A DNA stretch of 40,413 nt. Origin: Oscillospiraceae bacterium. GTDB taxonomy: Bacteria > Bacillota > Clostridia > Oscillospirales > Oscillospiraceae. Shown piece by piece: positions 30,037 through 37,547 of the stretch (position 1 is its first letter; every line of letters begins with the position of its first letter). The notes below the pieces were generated by a model. It was not told the DNA's origin. It saw nothing but the letters and a program-made list of their open reading frames with translations, and ran no database searches. The stretch lies in contig JAFXAW010000025.1 of the NCBI GenBank assembly GCA_017522015.1, forward strand, positions 1-40,413, read 5' to 3'. Made by a program: the position numbers and the translations under genes.

Positions 30037-31518
30037 ATGAAAAGAACAATCGCGATCAGCCTGGCGCTTGTCCTGATTCTGCTGGCATCGGCCTGCGGCA
30101 TTGGGGAGAGCAATCCTGACTATGCCGGCACCTACACGTTGGTCTATGAGTCGGGCGATGACTACAGCTTCTTCGGCGATGACGATGTGCGTCTGGAGCT
30201 CCATGACGACGGCAAGGGGCTGGATATTTCCGACCGGGAGGAATGGGACCTCCAATGGAGCGTGCGCGGCAACACCGTCACCATCCACGAGGGCATCCTC
30301 TTCGGCACCTACACGGGCAAGATGTATGACGGCTTCATGGTATTCGCCGATTGGGAAGACAGCTATCGCGTCTACGCGCTCGACGGCGTAAACGTTCCGG
30401 ACAGCTTCACGGACGGCAATTCGCCCGACAGCGCGGACAAACCCGCGGCAGAGCCAAAGCCTACCGCCGGAATCCTGCCTGCAGAAAACGTCGACCTTTC
30501 GTGGTGGACGCGCGACTGGTACGGCTGGTGGCAGATTTCCAACGCCACCGGCGATTACACCGAATGGTACGACTCTGCTGACTGCGGCGCTTCCTTTGAA
30601 GTGGCGGAGGACGGAAGCTGCACCCTGTACATCTGGGACAAGGACTGGTATGACCGCTATGACGGCGTCGCCGCCATCGAGGTCGGCTTCTCCAAGGACG
30701 GCAGCAGCGCATACTCCACCGGCGGCTGGTTCATCTTCCGCGAGCTGGGATATGCCGACATCGTGATCACGCGCGACGCGGAAAACGGCGGCTCCACGTT
30801 GGTTTTCAGCGGCCATTATGTGGATACAGCCGGCAGCTTTGATTTCCAGTTCATGCTCCGCCCCTGGGGCGAGCGCTGGGATGATGTGGACGCGGCCGAC
30901 CGGCCCAGCTACTATCACAACTGGTATCTGCCGCTTCTCGAGGCCGGTGCAAAATTCTGCCCGGACGAGATTGGCCTGCTCATCCCCGTCACGGGCGAAA
31001 CGGAAGATACCGAGCCGGAGCTCACCGGCCTTGACTGGTGGGCCCGCGACTGGTACGGCTGGTGGCAGCTTTCGGAGGGCACGGGTGACTACGCCAACGG
31101 ATACTGGAACGATTTTGCCGACTGCGGCGCCTCCTTTGAACTGGCCGAGGACGGAAGCTGCATCCTGTCCATCTGGGATGAGGACTGGGGCATGGATATC
31201 GACGGCGTTGGGATCATGGCCATGAATTTCACCGAAAATTATGACAGCGCATATTCCGTCTCCGGCCGGTTCATGTTCAAGGAACTCGGGTATTCTGACA
31301 TTGAAATCACCCGCGGCAGCGCCGGCGACGGTTCCACGCTGATTTTCGGCGGCCATTACGAGGACGAAAGCGGCAGTTTTGACTATTACTTCATGCTCCG
31401 CCCCTGGGGCATGCGTTGGGATAACGTCTCCTACACCCTCCCCAAGTCTTACTACGACTGGTATCTGCCGCTTCTGGAGGCCGGTGCTGCACACTGCCCC
31501 GACACGATCGGCAACTGA
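30037..31518 (+). CDS. Lipoprotein with a duplicated WYGWW domain, function unknown
   Basis: A 493-aa predicted lipoprotein. The signal peptide MKRTIAISLALVLILLASAC carries a lipobox with Cys20 as the lipid-modified residue. Residues about 25-130 form a small beta domain ending in a Pro/Ala linker. Then two related domains of about 160 residues follow (DNA 30490-30975 and 31018-31515). Each begins W-W-x-R-D-W-Y-G-W-W-Q, runs through DCGASFE(V/L)AEDGSC, F-K/R-E-L-G-Y, GHY and FMLRPWG, and ends WYLPLLEAG. AAAAGGGAG precedes the ATG; longer frames to 29695 lie in the ROK gene. I do not recognise the domain. Aromatic-rich outer-surface modules of this kind often bind glycans or wall polymers, which is only a guess here. 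Own promoter and terminator. Confidence 0.8.
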   Translation: MKRTIAISLALVLILLASACGIGESNPDYAGTYTLVYESGDDYSFFGDDDVRLELHDDGKGLDISDREEWDLQWSVRGNTVTIHEGILFGTYTGKMYDGFMVFADWEDSYRVYALDGVNVPDSFTDGNSPDSADKPAAEPKPTAGILPAENVDLSWWTRDWYGWWQISNATGDYTEWYDSADCGASFEVAEDGSCTLYIWDKDWYDRYDGVAAIEVGFSKDGSSAYSTGGWFIFRELGYADIVITRDAENGGSTLVFSGHYVDTAGSFDFQFMLRPWGERWDDVDAADRPSYYHNWYLPLLEAGAKFCPDEIGLLIPVTGETEDTEPELTGLDWWARDWYGWWQLSEGTGDYANGYWNDFADCGASFELAEDGSCILSIWDEDWGMDIDGVGIMAMNFTENYDSAYSVSGRFMFKELGYSDIEITRGSAGDGSTLIFGGHYEDESGSFDYYFMLRPWGMRWDNVSYTLPKSYYDWYLPLLEAGAAHCPDTIGN

Positions 31519-31565
31519 TCTCTGCCGGCACCGCATCTCCCGGCTGCGCCGGTGCATACAGACAA

Positions 31566-31622
31566 AAAGCGCTCCCTCCATGTGCAAAACCGGTTTTCCG
31601 GTCTCGCGGAGGGAGCATTTTT
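31566..31622 (+). terminator. Terminator of the WYGWW lipoprotein gene
   Basis: GCTCCCTCC (31571-31579) / GGAGGGAGC (31608-31616), with a second small hairpin CCGG-tttt-CCGG-like in the loop, then TTTTT at 31618-31622. A left A run precedes the stem. Confidence 0.8.
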
Positions 31623-31654
31623 ATGCCGCGAACACAAAAGCAAGCCGTTTCGGC

Positions 31655-31698
31655 AAAAAGAGGATTCGGTATGCCGAAGCATACCGAATCCTCTTTTT
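31655..31698. terminator. Bidirectional terminator after GRE2
   Basis: A perfect 20-bp stem: 31655-31674 beginning AAAAAGAGGATTC and 31679-31698 ending GAATCCTCTTTTT, with a CGAA loop. It lies 33 bases after the GRE2 stop on the minus strand and works from both sides. Confidence 0.95.
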
Positions 31699-31731
31699 AT
31701 GATTTCCGTATTACGTTTTTTCTTATTTTTC

Positions 31732-34176
31732 TTAGAGCGAGTGGTCGTGACGGCGGATCAGGTCGTTCTGGCAGTCGGTGCTCAGCTCGACGAAGTAGGC
31801 GGAATAGCCCGCGATACGCACGATCAGATCCTTATACTCCTCCGGCTCCTTCTGCGCCGCGCGCAGCACATCCGCGGAGACGACGTTATACTGGCACTCC
31901 ATGCCGCCTTCCTCGAAATAGGTCATCGTCATGTCGCGCAGCTTTTCAATGCCCTCCGCGCCGGCGATGGCGTTGGGATGGATCTTCAGGTTGACGGCAA
32001 GACCGTCAATAAAGCGCTTGTGATCCCAGGAAACGCTGGAGGTGAACACGCCGGTGGGGCCATTGAGGTCACGGCCCTGCGCCGGGGAGCTGGCATCCGC
32101 GATGGGATCGCCCGTGAAACGGCCGTCCGGCGTTGCCCAGGTCGTGTAGCCCTGCGTGACATGGTCGGAAGCGCCGTACAGACCGCACTTGTAAACCTTG
32201 GAACGCATGGAATAGCACTCCTGGCAGGCGTTGTAATACACATCCAGAATCCACTGCATCTCCATATCGGCATAGGGGTTGCCGTTGCCGTAGTGCGGAA
32301 CCTCGGCGAGGATGCGCTGGCGCAGGGGCTCGTAGCCCTGCCAGTTCGCCATAACGGCGTCATACAGCTCGCGCGTCGTGCAGAGCTTCTTGTCAAAGCA
32401 CATGTACTTGATGGTCGTCATGCAGTCCGCAATCGTGGCAAGACCCGTGGCCGTGCCGCCGTAGGAGTTGTAGCGGCAGCCGCCCCAGGTGGCGTCCATG
32501 CCCTGCTCCATGCAGCCCGCCATGCTCAGGGACAGGATGTTCTCCGTGCCGTGATACATGTGGAGATACTCGGTGTAGTTATCCACGCTGACCTGCAGCT
32601 TGATGAAGTAATACACCATCTTCCGCATCGCCTCGCGGACTTCCTCGATGCTCTGCATATCGTACAGGAAGCCGGTGTGCAGCGAGCACTGTTCGTTGTT
32701 AAAGGGGTTCTTGCCGTCGTTGATGGCCATCATGAACACGGAGCCGTAGTTCAGGCTGGAATACGGCGGCGTGCAGCCGTTTGCAGCGGAATAGTCCGTG
32801 CCCGGTCCGACAATTTCCTGACAGCCCATGATCGCATAGTCACGCGCGTCCTCCAGAGAGAAGCCGACCTCCTGCATCAGCGCAGGCACGATCACCTCGT
32901 CGTTCTGGAACAGCGGCAGACCGCCGACGATCTTGGTGGTCTCGATGGCGAGCTCCCAGATCTCTTTGGGCGTGTTCTTGTTGATGCGCAGGGAGATGGT
33001 GGGGTCATGCAGCTTCAGCCGCGCGATGGATTCCAGCACCATGAAGCTCAGCTCATTGGTCGAGTCGTTGCCCTGCTTGTCAACGCCGCCGATGGTGGTG
33101 TGCTCATAGGTGTTCGCGCCGATCATGTGCACCATGTACTGCGAAGCGCCAGCCCAGGTGTTATTGAGCTTGAGGAAGAACGCGTCCACGATCTCCTGCG
33201 CCTCGTCCATCGTGAGCGCGCCGCTCTCGATGTCCTGCTTGAAATATTTATAAGTATACTGGTCAAAGCGTCCCATGGAGATGGCGCCGCCGCCATCGAT
33301 CAGGATGCAGAACTGGTAAAGCAGCGCGGCCTCGACCGCCTCAAAGAAGTTGCGCGCGGGATTTTCGGAAATCCAGTGCAGGCTCTCGCCCATCTTTTCC
33401 AGCTCGGCCTTGCGCTTGGGATCCTTCTCCGTCTTGGCCTTGTCAAAGCAGGCGTCGCCCGTGCGGCGGACATAGGTGCTGCACGCATCGCAGGCGATGA
33501 CCGCGGAGGAATAGAACAGGTACTTCTTGACGTCGTCACCCATGATGTTGCCGCGGTGCTCGTCAAGCCAATCCTGCGCCTGCTTGCGGATGGCACCGTA
33601 GCCGACGTTGATGATCTTCTCGTGGCCGGGGATCAGGTGTCCCGGACGGCAGCCGACAAGATGCTTGAGGAAGACGTTGTGCTTGGTTGCGCCCATGCGG
33701 CACAGCTCATCCAAACCCTCGGGAGCCCAACCGTCACCGCAGGTGTTGAAGCTCTTATCCTTCCAGAACTCGGCAATGCTCTGCATATACTCCACGTCCT
33801 CGGGCGCTGCCATAATCCGGTAGTCATCCGTGTCGGGGTTGTGCCACAGGCCGTCCTCGCCCATGTACCACTCGCCCTTTTCGATCGCCTGGATGATCCA
33901 CAGGTTGTCGCCGCGCATCGCGGGGTTGGGGCAGGAGCTGGAGAAGAAGCGGCCCAGATTGCCGGCCAGAACGTCAAAATCCTCCACGCGCATGGTCATC
34001 TGCTCGGCAACCGCCTTGGTGATCGTGGGCCGGCGGATGGTGGGCACGAGCGTGACATGCTTCTTAAATTCTTCCGTGATGATTCTGGCGCGCTCCGAGT
34101 CAAGCTGGACACGGCGGTTGCGGATGCGGCTGCGCATCTCCTGAATTCGCGGAGAAATCGGTCTGAACTGATACAT
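31732..34176 (-). CDS. Glycyl radical enzyme GRE2 (PFL/glycerol-dehydratase-like, substrate unknown)
   Basis: An 814-aa glycyl radical enzyme, a paralogue of GRE1 along its whole length. Thiyl cysteine Cys452 and acid-base Glu454 sit in YAIMGCQEIVGPGTDYS; the radical glycine is Gly790 in LIVRIAGYSAYFVELS. The C-terminal half is most alike to GRE1 (for example GYEPLRQRIL, VPHYGNGNPYAD). The N-terminal part is more different and has its own start MYQFRPISPRIQEM. The ribosome site AAAGGG is moderate. The activase gene lies directly upstream (83-base gap), so this operon makes enzyme and activator together. GCQE followed by G-x-G-x-D-Y is not a motif I recall from choline, glycerol, hydroxyproline, isethionate or arylacetate enzymes, which often have GCVE. 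The substrate is unassigned. It depends on anaerobic conditions. Confidence 0.93.
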   Translation of the reverse strand: MYQFRPISPRIQEMRSRIRNRRVQLDSERARIITEEFKKHVTLVPTIRRPTITKAVAEQMTMRVEDFDVLAGNLGRFFSSSCPNPAMRGDNLWIIQAIEKGEWYMGEDGLWHNPDTDDYRIMAAPEDVEYMQSIAEFWKDKSFNTCGDGWAPEGLDELCRMGATKHNVFLKHLVGCRPGHLIPGHEKIINVGYGAIRKQAQDWLDEHRGNIMGDDVKKYLFYSSAVIACDACSTYVRRTGDACFDKAKTEKDPKRKAELEKMGESLHWISENPARNFFEAVEAALLYQFCILIDGGGAISMGRFDQYTYKYFKQDIESGALTMDEAQEIVDAFFLKLNNTWAGASQYMVHMIGANTYEHTTIGGVDKQGNDSTNELSFMVLESIARLKLHDPTISLRINKNTPKEIWELAIETTKIVGGLPLFQNDEVIVPALMQEVGFSLEDARDYAIMGCQEIVGPGTDYSAANGCTPPYSSLNYGSVFMMAINDGKNPFNNEQCSLHTGFLYDMQSIEEVREAMRKMVYYFIKLQVSVDNYTEYLHMYHGTENILSLSMAGCMEQGMDATWGGCRYNSYGGTATGLATIADCMTTIKYMCFDKKLCTTRELYDAVMANWQGYEPLRQRILAEVPHYGNGNPYADMEMQWILDVYYNACQECYSMRSKVYKCGLYGASDHVTQGYTTWATPDGRFTGDPIADASSPAQGRDLNGPTGVFTSSVSWDHKRFIDGLAVNLKIHPNAIAGAEGIEKLRDMTMTYFEEGGMECQYNVVSADVLRAAQKEPEEYKDLIVRIAGYSAYFVELSTDCQNDLIRRHDHSL

Positions 34177-34259
34177 TTTCTACACCCTTTCTTATCCACA
34201 TATTATTATATTTTTCTTTTTTTGATTCCGTTCATTGTCCTTTGCCGGCGGGAAATCAC

Positions 34260-35216
34260 TCAGCTGATCTGCGCGGGCAGGCCAAGGCTCTTGAAATACT
34301 CCAGCTGTTCCTGCATGAACTCGGCAGGAGGCGCCTCCACATTGGGGAGGCGATATTTCAGGCCCAGGCGGTCATACTTCGTCTGTCCCATCTTGTGATA
34401 CGGCAGAAGCTGCACAACGTCAATGGCGTCCACCAGCTCCTTGCAGAAGGCAGCGGTTGCTTTGATGTTCTCCTCGCTGTCGTTGAGCTTGGGGATGATC
34501 GGGAAACGGAACTGGAAGCGTGCGCCCGCGGCAGCGAGCTTGCGCGCGTTGTCCAGAATCAGCTCGTTCGGCACGCCGACAAGTACCTTGCTCCGCGCGG
34601 AGTCCATGTGCTTGAGGTCGTAGAGGAACAGGTCAACGTAGGGCAAAATTTCCTTATAATGCTCCCAGGGGGCAAAGCCCGTTGTATCCAGCGCGACATG
34701 GATGCCCTCGGCCTTGCACTGCTTGGCCAGCGCGAGCGTAAACTCGAACTGACTCATCGGCTCGCCGCCGGAAATCGTCACGCCGCCGCCGGACTTGTCA
34801 TAATACTTCTTGTCCATGCGGATGGCTTCCATGCACTCCTCCACCGAGATGCGGCGCAGGGTGTTATACAGCGCCTTCGACGGGCAGGCCTCCGCGCATT
34901 TGAGGCAATTCGTGCATTTGGAGCGATCGACCTCGGGCAGAATGATGGTCGAAGTGCCGTCAATCGTCGGCACCGGCTCGCGCAAACTGATTGCGCCCTG
35001 ATCGCAAGCCTTCACGCACATCCCACCGTAGCCGGCGCCGATGCAGCGCAGCTCCATCCATGCCAGATCAGGCCCGAATTCCTGCGACTCGGGGCTGTGG
35101 CACCAGAGGCAGCGCAGCGGGCAGCCCTTTGTGAACACGTCCGTCCGGATACCCGGCCCGTCGTGCACAGAAAACTTCTGAATGTCATAAATATTGCCGT
35201 AGATTTCTTCCGCCAT
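34260..35216 (-). CDS. Glycyl radical enzyme activating protein (radical SAM)
   Basis: A 318-aa S-adenosylmethionine radical enzyme that makes the glycyl radical in GRE2, and possibly GRE1, which has no activase of its own. The radical SAM motif is Cys32-x3-Cys36-x2-Cys39 in KGCPLRCLWCHSPES, preceded by IQKFSVHDGPGIRTDVF. A typical extra ferredoxin-like site is Cys101, Cys104, Cys107, Cys111. The first insert site is unusual: Cys58, Cys67 and Cys71 with a Gly-rich insertion (CIGAGYGGMCVKAC), not C-x2-C-x2-C-x3-C. GGGVTISGGEPMSQ is the SAM-binding GGE loop. ATG 35216 follows GGGAGGG by nine bases. A near-consensus promoter lies 48 bases upstream. Activase function is very likely; specificity for GRE1 is an inference. 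Confidence 0.93.
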   Translation of the reverse strand: MAEEIYGNIYDIQKFSVHDGPGIRTDVFTKGCPLRCLWCHSPESQEFGPDLAWMELRCIGAGYGGMCVKACDQGAISLREPVPTIDGTSTIILPEVDRSKCTNCLKCAEACPSKALYNTLRRISVEECMEAIRMDKKYYDKSGGGVTISGGEPMSQFEFTLALAKQCKAEGIHVALDTTGFAPWEHYKEILPYVDLFLYDLKHMDSARSKVLVGVPNELILDNARKLAAAGARFQFRFPIIPKLNDSEENIKATAAFCKELVDAIDVVQLLPYHKMGQTKYDRLGLKYRLPNVEAPPAEFMQEQLEYFKSLGLPAQIS

Positions 35217-35263
35217 AATTCGGGACCCTCCCATTTTTTAGCAGACTTAATATATATAGAATC

Positions 35264-35292
35264 AGTATATCCGACTCTCCTCTCCCTGTCAA
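35264..35292 (-). promoter_or_regulatory. Near-consensus promoter of the activase-GRE2 operon
   Basis: On the minus strand TTGACA (35287-35292), exactly 17 bases, TATACT (35264-35269). RNA would start near 35257, about 41 bases before the activase ATG. Confidence 0.9.
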
Positions 35293-35413
35293 GAAAAGGC
35301 GACAAAAATACGGACGCAGAAACACCGCGGCAAGCTGCGGAAAAAGCCCTGCAAATTTCGTTCCCGCCGTCATGAAAAAAACGGTTTTTTAATGGAAGCC
35401 AATGCCCGCGAAC

Positions 35414-35451
35414 AAAAAAAAATGCCCGCAGGCCATATGGCCTGCGGGCAT
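35414..35451 (-). terminator. Terminator of the FabK-like / PhlG-like operon
   Basis: A perfect 30-base palindrome at 35422-35451 (ATGCCCGCAGGCCAT and its complement) is followed on the minus strand by nine T (A run 35414-35422). It is 38 bases after the PhlG-like stop, so that operon is separate from the activase-GRE2 unit. The gap 35293-35413 holds nothing else that I can see. Confidence 0.93.
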
Positions 35452-35489
35452 CCGTTTTGCTTTTATCTATGCTGTTTTGCGGAACTCAC

Positions 35490-36320
35490 TCAGTCGAGAT
35501 CGACGGTGAAGTTGTCCTTATACTCGGCATAGAGGCTCGGGAGGATCTTCGCCAGGTGACGGTACTCCTTGATGTTGTGCAGGAGCATCATTCTGCTTCC
35601 CATATCGCCGCCCATGGACGGACGGTTCGGATCTTCGGGCAGACGCTCCACAACGCCGTTAGCCGCACGGTAGCCGGAATAGAATCTCGTTCTGAGCTCA
35701 CCGCCCTCGGGCGTGCCGCGGAAGAAGTGAATCATCAGAGAAGGTGGTCCCGGTGTGCAGATGATGGTGCCGTTGTAATCCTTGAGCTTCTCGCCGTCAA
35801 AGCCGAGCTCGGTGGGATTGACAAAGTGCAGTCTCACGGGGATGGCCGGGCCGCCGGGCACGATGGATTCCTTGATCTCGTGCTGGGTGTCCCAGAAACG
35901 CTCACGCAGGCTCAGAGAAGTGTCCAGCGCCTGCTCGACGTTCTGCGTCTGGCAATAGTAATGCTCGTCCTTGTTCCAGATCGTGTAACGAAGGGAGTCC
36001 AGACCATGCCAGGCAAACCACCAGTCGAACATCTCGGGCGTGACGCCGGGGAAGGGCGTGAGGTTGGCGAACATGGTGCCGCCGTCCGGCAGAGTGTAGA
36101 AGCCGAACTCGCTGTCGGTGTAACCCTCGTCGAACATCTTGTTGAGTTCCTCAACGGGCGTGCCGGGCAGATTGTCGCTGTAGGTCATCTTCATAACCTG
36201 CTCGACCAGATCGGCCGGGACGGGCTCAATGTCCATGTTGTAATACTTCATCAGCGGGCTCTGCTTCTGCTTTTCCGTCAGCTCGGGGGGCGGAGTAGGC
36301 TTAAAATTCATCTGATCCAC
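35490..36320 (-). CDS. DAPG/phloretin hydrolase (PhlG)-like protein
   Basis: A 276-aa soluble protein of the 2,4-diacetylphloroglucinol hydrolase family. Characterised members cut a C-C bond next to a phloroglucinol ring (PhlG of Pseudomonas; phloretin hydrolase of Eubacterium ramulus) with a zinc site. Visible family parts are PEMFDWWFAWHGLDSLRYTI (His about 105), then IWNKDEHYY, MIHFFRGTPEGGELRTRFYSG and LLHNIKEYRHLAKILPSLY, whose His-x3-Glu (about 248 and 252) matches the His-Glu zinc pair of PhlG. GTG 36320 has GGAGGG six bases upstream. It follows the FabK-like gene by 43 bases in one operon. Family assignment is good from motifs, but whether it cleaves a flavonoid-derived dihydrochalcone or another diketone or ketone cannot be read. 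Confidence 0.82.
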   Translation of the reverse strand: MDQMNFKPTPPPELTEKQKQSPLMKYYNMDIEPVPADLVEQVMKMTYSDNLPGTPVEELNKMFDEGYTDSEFGFYTLPDGGTMFANLTPFPGVTPEMFDWWFAWHGLDSLRYTIWNKDEHYYCQTQNVEQALDTSLSLRERFWDTQHEIKESIVPGGPAIPVRLHFVNPTELGFDGEKLKDYNGTIICTPGPPSLMIHFFRGTPEGGELRTRFYSGYRAANGVVERLPEDPNRPSMGGDMGSRMMLLHNIKEYRHLAKILPSLYAEYKDNFTVDLD

Positions 36321-36363
36321 AAGTATCCCTCCTTAAAGTATAATTCAAAAATCAGAGTTTCTC

Positions 36364-37338
36364 TTACAGGCCCAGGGTGTAGCTCTTGCGCAGGAGCTCC
36401 TCGGTCTCGTGGCAGAGATCCACGACCAGGTTGCGGACCGTCTTGATCTCGGTGATCAGGCCGCAGACCTGACCGGTCATGACAGCGCCGACATCCAGAT
36501 CGCCGTCGCGGGAAGCGGCGGCCAGGGAGCCACGGGAGGCTTCCATCAGCAGCTTGGCAGCGACATCGCGCGGATTCTCGGCCTCGATCTTGAGCAGCTC
36601 ATCGGCCAGCTTGTTGCGGATCTGCCAGCTGGGCTCGCCGGTGCACTCGCCGCAGGAGACGATGTCGATATCCTGCGCCTTGAGGACGGCCTGCTTGGCG
36701 TTCTCGTGCATGGGGGCCTCAACAGCAGTCAGGAAGGCAGAGCCCATCTCGATGCCCTCGGCGCCGCCGACGACGCAGCTTGCAAACTGGCGGGCAGTGT
36801 AGATACCGCCGGAAGCAACGATCGGCACATCCTTGATGTTCTCAACCAGCTCGGCCAGCAGAACACGGCCGCTGATTCTGGCCTTGTGGCCGCCGCCCTC
36901 AACGCCCTTGGCGATGATGACGTCCGCACCGGCCTTGGCCGCAACCAGACCGTCCTGCAGGCAGTTGACCTTGGCAACGACCTTCGCGCCGGTCTTCTTC
37001 ATGCGCTCATAGTAACGGGCTGCGAAGTCGTACTCCAGCAGTCTCAGGGTGTCCAGGTACACGACCGGAACCGGAACCTTCTCCAGGGTGGAGCAGTTGA
37101 TCTCAATCTGCTCACCGGGATCCAGGAAGATGTTCGCGCCGAAGGGCTTGTCGGTCATCTTGCGGATCTCAGCGATCTGCGCCTCGATGATGAAGCCGGG
37201 CATAAAGCCGCAGCCCAGAACGCCAAGGCCGCCGGCCTCGGAGACGGCACCGACCAGGGGGGCCATTGCGGTCCAGGCCATGGCGCCCTGAATTACGGGA
37301 TACTCGATACCAAGCGCTTCGCATACACGGTTTTTCAT
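36364..37338 (-). CDS. FabK / nitronate monooxygenase family FMN flavoprotein
   Basis: A 324-aa TIM-barrel flavoprotein of the 2-nitropropane dioxygenase/FabK family. Sequence marks are YPVIQGAMAWTAMAPLVGAV, GGLGVLGCGF, KPFGANIFLD, ADVIIAKGVEGGGHKA with the active-site type His151, VPIVASGGIYTARQFASCVV and GAEGIEMGSAFLTAVEAP. FabK enzymes reduce enoyl-thioesters; nitronate enzymes need oxygen, which is unlikely in an anaerobe, so an enoyl or enoate reductase role is favoured. No fatty-acid synthesis genes adjoin it; instead it is the first gene of an operon with the PhlG-like protein, which hints at a catabolic role. ATG 37338 has GAAAGGAG 11 bases upstream and is preferred to 37359, whose codon is part of that site. 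Confidence 0.88.
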   Translation of the reverse strand: MKNRVCEALGIEYPVIQGAMAWTAMAPLVGAVSEAGGLGVLGCGFMPGFIIEAQIAEIRKMTDKPFGANIFLDPGEQIEINCSTLEKVPVPVVYLDTLRLLEYDFAARYYERMKKTGAKVVAKVNCLQDGLVAAKAGADVIIAKGVEGGGHKARISGRVLLAELVENIKDVPIVASGGIYTARQFASCVVGGAEGIEMGSAFLTAVEAPMHENAKQAVLKAQDIDIVSCGECTGEPSWQIRNKLADELLKIEAENPRDVAAKLLMEASRGSLAAASRDGDLDVGAVMTGQVCGLITEIKTVRNLVVDLCHETEELLRKSYTLGL

Positions 37339-37547
37339 GTTTTGATGTGCTCCTTTCATTCGTTGCGGGAGAGCTTTGATCGCTCCCTCCGCGCTTATAA
37401 ATTGGGCAGCAGTGACTGTCCGAAAACGCCACTATACCTCTTGCCTTACATTTTAACTGTTTCCTGCAAAAACTTCAATGAACTGGCAGCTTGAAATTAT
37501 ATACCGCTCGGCCGCACCTTTCGTACTGCCAGTACCAATCCTGATTT

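Noticed and set aside
31552-34398. A 948-codon plus-strand frame antisense to GRE2
   Set aside because: Same artefact as opposite GRE1. That both GREs show it reflects their shared codon pattern, not a pair of overlapping genes.
35402-35451. Possible repeat array from recurring ATGCCCGC
   Set aside because: Two of the three occurrences are arms of the terminator palindrome and the third is a single short match; no spaced array exists.
36364-37338. True nitronate monooxygenase
   Set aside because: That reaction needs oxygen; the neighbouring glycyl radical enzymes imply strict anaerobic life, so a FabK-like reductase role is favoured.
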